A program made the position numbers and the translations under genes. From the NCBI RefSeq assembly GCF_014192225.1, contig NZ_JACHXS010000001.1, positions 1,080,440 through 1,144,439 on the forward strand: DNA of 64,000 nucleotides. The letters are read 5' to 3'. This DNA comes from Pseudoduganella umbonata. GTDB lineage: Bacteria > Pseudomonadota > Gammaproteobacteria > Burkholderiales > Burkholderiaceae_D. Numbering within the stretch: position 1 is the first letter of the stretch; every line of letters starts with the position of its first letter. Shown piece after piece: positions 59,702 through 64,000 of the stretch. The notes under the pieces are model-generated. The model had not been told where the DNA came from. It ran no database searches and saw nothing but the letters and a program-made list of their open reading frames with translations.

Positions 59702-61366
59702 ATGGCTCGCTCCTCCTCCGCCACATCGGCGAACCCTTCCGCGCCCGCATCGGCAGCACCCATCATCGAACTGCATGGCCTCACGCTGCGCCTGGCCGGC
59801 GGCCGCACGCTGTTCGACAACCTGACATTCACTTTCGCCGACCGCCGCACCGGCCTGGTCGGCCGCAACGGTGCCGGCAAGAGCATGCTGGCACGCGCGA
59901 TGGCCGGCCTGCAGGAACCCGACGCCGGCCGCGCCGATGCCCGGGGCACGGTGTACTACCTGCCCCAGCGGATCGACGTCGATACCGGCACGACCGTCGC
60001 TGACGTGGCCGGCCTCGGAACGCTGTTCGCCGCGGCGAACCGCCTGGCCGCCGGCCACGGCACGCCGGAGGACCTGGCCCTGCTCGACGGCCGCTGGACC
60101 GTGGCGGCCGATTTTGCCGCGGCGCTGGCCGATGCCGGCCTGCCGTCCCTTCACGGCGGTGTGCCGGCCGCCGGGCTGTCCGGCGGCCAGCTGGTCCGCG
60201 TGGCACTGGCCGGCGCGTTCCTGTCCGCCGCCGACGTGCTGATCCTGGATGAACCGACCAACCACCTCGACCGCGATGGGCGCAACTGGCTGCGGCGGCG
60301 GCTGGACGCCTGGTCCGGCGGCGTCATCGCCATCAGCCACGACCGTGCACTGCTCGACGCGATGACGGCGATCGTCGAACTGGACGAGCACGGCCTGCAC
60401 GCGTTCGGCGGCAATTTCACCCATTACCAGGCGCAGCGCGACGCGCAGGCCGTGGCCGCCCAGGCGGCGCTGGACCACGCGCGCACGGCGCGGCAGGCCG
60501 CGTTGCGGCAATTGCGTACGCAGCATGACGCCCGGCAGCAGCGTAATGCCCGCGCCAGCCGCGCCGCCAGGGATGAAAACCAGGCCGCGATCCTGCTCGG
60601 CCGCCGCAAGGCCGGCGCCCAGGCCAGCGCAGGAAACGCGGCGCGGCAGGCCGCGGCCCTGCGCGCCCGGCTCGACGATGCAGTGGGCTCCGCGGCGGCC
60701 GGCGCCGATACGGCAGCGCTGCCGGCGCTGCTGCTGGACGACGCCGCGGTACCGGCCGGCCGCACCGTGATCGTGTGCGAGGGCGCCGTCGCGCCGTGGC
60801 CGGCCGATGCGCTGCCGCTCGACCTCGTGCTGGCCGGCCCCGTGCGGGTGGCGATCGCCGGACCGAACGGCTGCGGCAAGAGCACGCTGCTGAAGATGCT
60901 GGCTGGCGACGTCGCGCCGCGTGCCGGCTTATGCTCGGCTTGCGTGCCGTCCGCCTGGCTCGACCAGCACGCCGAACGCCTGCTGCCGCCGGAGTGGAAT
61001 ATCCTGCAGCGCCTGCGGCAACTGGACTGCCCGCTGGCCGACGCGGTGCTGCGCAGCCGGCTGGCGCTGCTGGGGCTCGATGCGGCGCGGCTTGCCACGC
61101 CAGCGGGGGCGTTGTCCGGCGGCGAGCGGATCAAGGCGGCGCTGGCCTGCGCACTGTGGCAGCGCAGCGCCGCCCGGCTGCTGCTGCTCGACGAGCCCGG
61201 CAATCACCTCGACCTGCCGGCGCTGCGGGCGCTCGAGGAAGCGCTGGGGGCGTGGCCCGGCGCGTTCGCGATCGTTTCGCATGACGACCGCCTGCTCGCG
61301 GCGCTGCGGCTGACGCATGTGCTGCGCTGGCACCCGGCTGGCTGGCGGCTGGAGACATGCCATTGA
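59702..61366 (+). CDS. ABC-F family ATPase
   Basis: 554 residues with two ABC domains and no membrane segment, the ABC-F plan (translation factors or antibiotic-resistance ribosome protectors). Domain 1 has GRNGAGKS, LSGGQLVRVALAGAF and LILDEPTNHLD; domain 2 has GPNGCGKST, LSGGERIKAALACAL and LLLDEPGNHLD. The interdomain linker is rich in Ala, Arg and Gln. ATG 59702 with AAGG six bases before is preferred to an upstream ATG. It resembles the Uup/YheS-like or YbiT group; the exact member cannot be fixed. Confidence 0.9.
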   Translation: MARSSSATSANPSAPASAAPIIELHGLTLRLAGGRTLFDNLTFTFADRRTGLVGRNGAGKSMLARAMAGLQEPDAGRADARGTVYYLPQRIDVDTGTTVADVAGLGTLFAAANRLAAGHGTPEDLALLDGRWTVAADFAAALADAGLPSLHGGVPAAGLSGGQLVRVALAGAFLSAADVLILDEPTNHLDRDGRNWLRRRLDAWSGGVIAISHDRALLDAMTAIVELDEHGLHAFGGNFTHYQAQRDAQAVAAQAALDHARTARQAALRQLRTQHDARQQRNARASRAARDENQAAILLGRRKAGAQASAGNAARQAAALRARLDDAVGSAAAGADTAALPALLLDDAAVPAGRTVIVCEGAVAPWPADALPLDLVLAGPVRVAIAGPNGCGKSTLLKMLAGDVAPRAGLCSACVPSAWLDQHAERLLPPEWNILQRLRQLDCPLADAVLRSRLALLGLDAARLATPAGALSGGERIKAALACALWQRSAARLLLLDEPGNHLDLPALRALEEALGAWPGAFAIVSHDDRLLAALRLTHVLRWHPAGWRLETCH

Positions 61367-61500
61367 AAAGTCGATGCACAAAAGCGCTACGGCATTATAT
61401 TAGTGCAATACTTATTACTATATGCCCTTGCAAATGGCTGCGCTGTCGGAAGCGGATGGTATGCTTCGGCCGATAACACAACAATTGGGGAGAACACGAC

Positions 61501-62799
61501 GTGTCGATCGCTGAAAAATTGTTCAAACTGAAGGAGGCCGGCACCGACGTGCGCACCGAAGTGGTGGCCGGCGTGACGACCTTCCTGACGATGGCGTACA
61601 TCATCTTCGTCAATCCGGCGATCCTGGCCGATGCCGGCGTGCCGAAGGATGCGGTGTTCGTCGCCACCTGCCTGGCGGCGGCGCTCGGCACGCTGATCAT
61701 GGGGCTGTACGCGAACTACCCGATCGGCATGGCGCCCGGCATGGGGCTGAATGCCTACTTTGCCTACGCCGTCGTGCTCGGCATGGGCGTGCCATGGCAG
61801 ACGGCACTGGGCGCCGTGTTCATCTCCGGCTGCCTGTTCCTGTTCATTTCGATCTTCGGGCTGCGCGAAATGATCGTCAAGGGCATTCCCGCCTCGCTGC
61901 GCACGGCGATCACGGTGGGCCTCGGACTGTTCCTCGGCCTGATCGCGCTGAAGAGCGCCGGCATCGTCACGGCGAACGCGGCCACGATGGTGACGGTCGG
62001 CGACCTGCACAAGGCACCGGCACTGCTGGCCATCATCGGCTTCCTGCTGATCGTTGCGCTGGACCGGCTGCGCGTCAAGGGCGCCATCCTGATCGGCATC
62101 GTCGTCGTCACCGTGCTGTCGTTCTTCTTTGGCGGCAATACCTTCAACGGCATCTTCTCGGCCCCGCCGTCGCTGGCGCCCACCTTCGGCAAGCTCGATA
62201 TCGGCGGCGCGTTCGGCACCGGCATCCTGAACGTCGTGCTGGTGTTCTTCCTGGTCGAACTGTTCGACGCCACCGGCACGCTGATGGGCGTGGCGGCCCG
62301 CGCCGGACTGCTGGTCGAAGGCAAGATGCAGCGGCTGAACAAGGCGCTGATGGCCGACAGCACTGCCATCGTCGCGGGTGCCGTGATGGGCACTTCGAGC
62401 ACCACGGCGTATGTCGAAAGCGCGGCCGGCGTGCAGGCGGGCGGCCGTACCGGCCTCACGGCCGTCGTCGTCGCACTGCTGTTCCTGGCGGCGCTGTTCA
62501 TTTCGCCACTGGCCGGCGTCGTACCGGCCTACGCCACTGCGCCGGCGCTGCTGTTCGTGTCCTGCCTGATGCTGCGCGACCTGGCCGACATCGAGTGGAA
62601 CGAAAGCACGGAAAGCATTCCGGCGGCGGTCACCGCGCTGCTGATCCCGTTCACCTATTCGATCGCCCACGGCATCGCCTTCGGCTTCATCACCTATGCC
62701 GCGCTGAAGCTGCTGACCGGCCGGGTGCGCGAAGTGCGCGCCGTGGTGTGGGTCATCGCCCTGGTCTTCCTGTTCAAATACACCTGGCTGGGCGCCTGA
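61501..62799 (+). CDS. NCS2-family purine (guanine/hypoxanthine) permease
   Basis: A 432-residue inner-membrane proton symporter of the AzgA-like branch. It has about 12-14 hydrophobic segments. Family motifs include NPAILADAGVP near the start, GMAPGMGLNAYFAY, LFDATGTLMGVAARAG and GTSSTTAYVESAAGV. The start is GTG at 61501 with GGGAGA eight bases upstream. The 134-bp leader is AT-rich and shows no purine-riboswitch fold by eye. A 22-bp repeat array follows the stop. Confidence 0.93.
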   Translation: MSIAEKLFKLKEAGTDVRTEVVAGVTTFLTMAYIIFVNPAILADAGVPKDAVFVATCLAAALGTLIMGLYANYPIGMAPGMGLNAYFAYAVVLGMGVPWQTALGAVFISGCLFLFISIFGLREMIVKGIPASLRTAITVGLGLFLGLIALKSAGIVTANAATMVTVGDLHKAPALLAIIGFLLIVALDRLRVKGAILIGIVVVTVLSFFFGGNTFNGIFSAPPSLAPTFGKLDIGGAFGTGILNVVLVFFLVELFDATGTLMGVAARAGLLVEGKMQRLNKALMADSTAIVAGAVMGTSSTTAYVESAAGVQAGGRTGLTAVVVALLFLAALFISPLAGVVPAYATAPALLFVSCLMLRDLADIEWNESTESIPAAVTALLIPFTYSIAHGIAFGFITYAALKLLTGRVREVRAVVWVIALVFLFKYTWLGA

Positions 62800-62834
62800 A
62801 CCGGCCGAACCGTTCCCACGGTCCCGGCGCAGGT

Positions 62835-62922
62835 GCGGCCGGCACCGCAAAGAACGGGGCCAGCACTGCAAGAAACAGGGGCCGGCACTGCAAATGATGG
62901 GGCTGGCACTGCGAATAATTGC
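62835..62922. repeat. ~22-bp tandem repeat, 4 units, downstream of the purine permease
   Basis: Four units with core GG(C/T)(C/T)GGCAC(T/C)GC start at about 62835, 62857, 62879 and 62900, the last shortened by one base. They may mark the 3' end of the permease transcript. Confidence 0.8.
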
Positions 62923-62977
62923 TTTCAAGGTGTCAGTTCCTGACCATCCCCGTTGCGGGACGACTCCTACACGAATT

Positions 62978-63101
62978 TAACCGCTGGTTAGCGTTCCCTC
63001 ATAGCGCCGGCCAGATGCCCCGCGAAGTAACCAAAAGTTACGAACTGATGAGCCGAAAACGCTCTTAGTTGCCGCGCGGAATTGACTTATGGGGAAGTCA
63101 A
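62978..63101. promoter_or_regulatory. Three inverted repeats upstream of the glycosidase locus
   Basis: TAACC-GCT-GGTTA at 62978-62990, GTAAC-CAAAA-GTTAC at 63027-63041 and TTGACTT-ATGGGG-AAGTCAA at 63082-63101 lie within 125 bp. The last overlaps a -35-like TTGACT. Such clustering suggests operator sites for a sugar-responsive repressor. Apart from these and a possible small frame, the 62800-63473 spacer shows no gene. Confidence 0.4.
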
Positions 63102-63241
63102 TACTTGATAGGATTACCACTCGAAGCCATCGAGAACGGAACCTGTCACATGCCCCGCCACGCGTACTGTCATGCAGCAACAGCCCTGCACCGGCCTGCC
63201 GGACCGGCGGGCGGCACGTGCGGGTTCGCGCGGAGGATTGC

Positions 63242-63481
63242 ATGAGCATGGTACGCGGCGCCACCGGTCTCTTCGGCCCATCGGCCCCGCTGGCGCTGCC
63301 TGGCGGTCCGGCCATGCTTCAATCCCTGCCGCCGCTGAAGATCCACGACGCCGGTGCGGCCGCGACGCTGCCGATTTCCGTTACCGATGACAAGCCCCCG
63401 ATGACAAGCCCGGCTACCGGCCCCATGGCTACTGGCCGCATGGCTACTGGCACGATAACTACAAGAGGATCCCATGAGTGA
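63242..63481 (+). CDS. Possible 79-residue leader frame before the glycosidase (doubtful)
   Basis: ATG 63242 has GGAGG six bases upstream and opens 79 codons that overlap the glycosidase start. The translation is Pro/Ala/Thr-rich and its 3' half is made of repeats ([17 protein letters not shown]), so it may be only fortuitously open. A translational-coupling leader is possible. Confidence 0.25.
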   Translation: MSMVRGATGLFGPSAPLALPGGPAMLQSLPPLKIHDAGAAATLPISVTDDKPPMTSPATGPMATGRMATGTITTRGSHE

Positions 63482-64000
63482 CTTCGAATATCCGCGACCG
63501 CAACTGGTCCGCGAAAAATGGCAAAACCTGAACGGGACGTGGCAGTTCGTCTTCGACGACGAGCGGCGCTTCTGCCGTCCCGACGAGGGCATCGAGTGGA
63601 AGCAGCAGATCCAGGTGCCCTTCGCACCCGAGACGAAGCTTTCCGGCATCCACGACATGGGCTTTCACACCATTGCCTGGTACCGTCTCGAATTCGACAT
63701 GGAAGGCCGCGGCGAACGCACGATCCTGCATTTCGGCGCGGTCGACTACGAAGCCAAGGTATGGGTCAACGACCGCCTGGTAACGACCCACCAGGGCGGC
63801 CATACGTCGTTCTGCGTCGACATCACCGATGCGCTGGTCGAAGGCACGCGCCAGGTGATCGTGCTGCGCGCGGAAGACGATCCGCACGACCTGGCCAAGC
63901 CGCGCGGCAAGCAGGACTGGCAGCTGGAACCGCATTCGATCTGGTACCCGCGCACCACCGGCATCTGGCAGACCGTCTGGCTGGAACAGGTTCCCGCGAC
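63474..64000 (+). CDS. Glycoside hydrolase family 2 protein, N-terminal part
   Basis: The visible 175 residues form the jelly-roll sugar-binding domain of GH2 enzymes (beta-galactosidase/glucuronidase/mannosidase group): [20 protein letters not shown], then the WYR...F pattern, [19 protein letters not shown] and [17 protein letters not shown] precedes the ATG. No signal peptide, so cytoplasmic or dependent on another route. The catalytic domain is beyond the window, so specificity cannot be given. Confidence 0.88.
   Translation, partial: MSDFEYPRPQLVREKWQNLNGTWQFVFDDERRFCRPDEGIEWKQQIQVPFAPETKLSGIHDMGFHTIAWYRLEFDMEGRGERTILHFGAVDYEAKVWVNDRLVTTHQGGHTSFCVDITDALVEGTRQVIVLRAEDDPHDLAKPRGKQDWQLEPHSIWYPRTTGIWQTVWLEQVPA

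Noticed and set aside
57677..60526. 949-codon minus-strand frame opposite phytase and the ABC-F gene
   Set aside because: It spans two genuine genes and the hairpin between them; composition is that of a shadow frame.
61367..61500. Purine riboswitch upstream of the permease
   Set aside because: The AT-rich leader lacks the conserved junction elements; no three-way fold could be drawn by eye.

Overview
This 64 kb window is chromosomal DNA from a GC-rich betaproteobacterium, most likely a Massilia/Telluria/Duganella-type member of the Oxalobacteraceae. The basis is the strong GC bias, long antisense shadow frames, the tig-clpP-clpX-lon-hupB-ppiD order, and a gene mix of cyanophycin, hpnCDE, TonB-receptor/phytase and SDR-type threonine dehydrogenase genes. 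No sequence search was possible, so the genus is an inference. No phage, IS element, integrase or CRISPR array was found.

Layout. 0-2.7 kb: end of an unknown gene, a LolD/YbbA-type ABC ATPase diverging from tesA-mnmH. 2.8-13 kb, all on the minus strand: tRNA-Leu, tig, clpP, clpX, lon, hupB, tRNA-Val, two tRNA-Asp and ppiD, a protein folding and quality-control block in which clpP, clpX and lon each end at their own hairpin terminator. 13.4-17.6 kb: an RND efflux permease and adaptor. 17.7-20.7 kb: hpnCDE, farnesyl diphosphate to squalene. 20.9-24.2 kb: a 38-residue membrane peptide with HAAS and GIN-domain genes, a flavoprotein and a small membrane protein. 24.2-31.1 kb: thrC-moeA-moaD, L-serine dehydratase, and kbl-tdh for threonine breakdown, divergent from an XRE-cupin regulator. 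32-40.4 kb: a 2028-residue fusion (transglutaminase-like, DUF4011, Upf1-type helicase, Vsr-like nuclease, DUF3320), a secreted endonuclease and small proteins. 40.5-45.5 kb: a two-component pair, a flavodoxin-like protein and a glycosyltransferase. 45.8-53 kb: a cyanophycin locus (haem-oxygenase-like di-iron protein, methyltransferase, isoaspartyl peptidase, cyanophycinase, cyanophycin synthetase). 53-55 kb: an AraC regulator translationally coupled to a degenerate GGDEF protein. 55.1-59.5 kb: TonB receptor plus beta-propeller phytase behind a well-placed candidate Pho box. 59.7-64 kb: an ABC-F ATPase, a purine permease and the start of a family 2 glycoside hydrolase.

The most unusual recurrent signal is a set of short, decaying tandem repeats (periods 9, 12, 13, 15, 16 and 22 bp), most of them lying just 5' of genes (tesA, hupB, clpX, the di-iron protein, the methyltransferase and possibly the glycosidase). 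A 159-bp tandem duplication carries the 3' end of tRNA-Asp plus its terminator, and a 49-bp repeat carries a GGGGACAGACCCC hairpin. The best candidates for under-described biology are the oxidase/methyltransferase-equipped cyanophycin locus and the transglutaminase-helicase-nuclease fusion.
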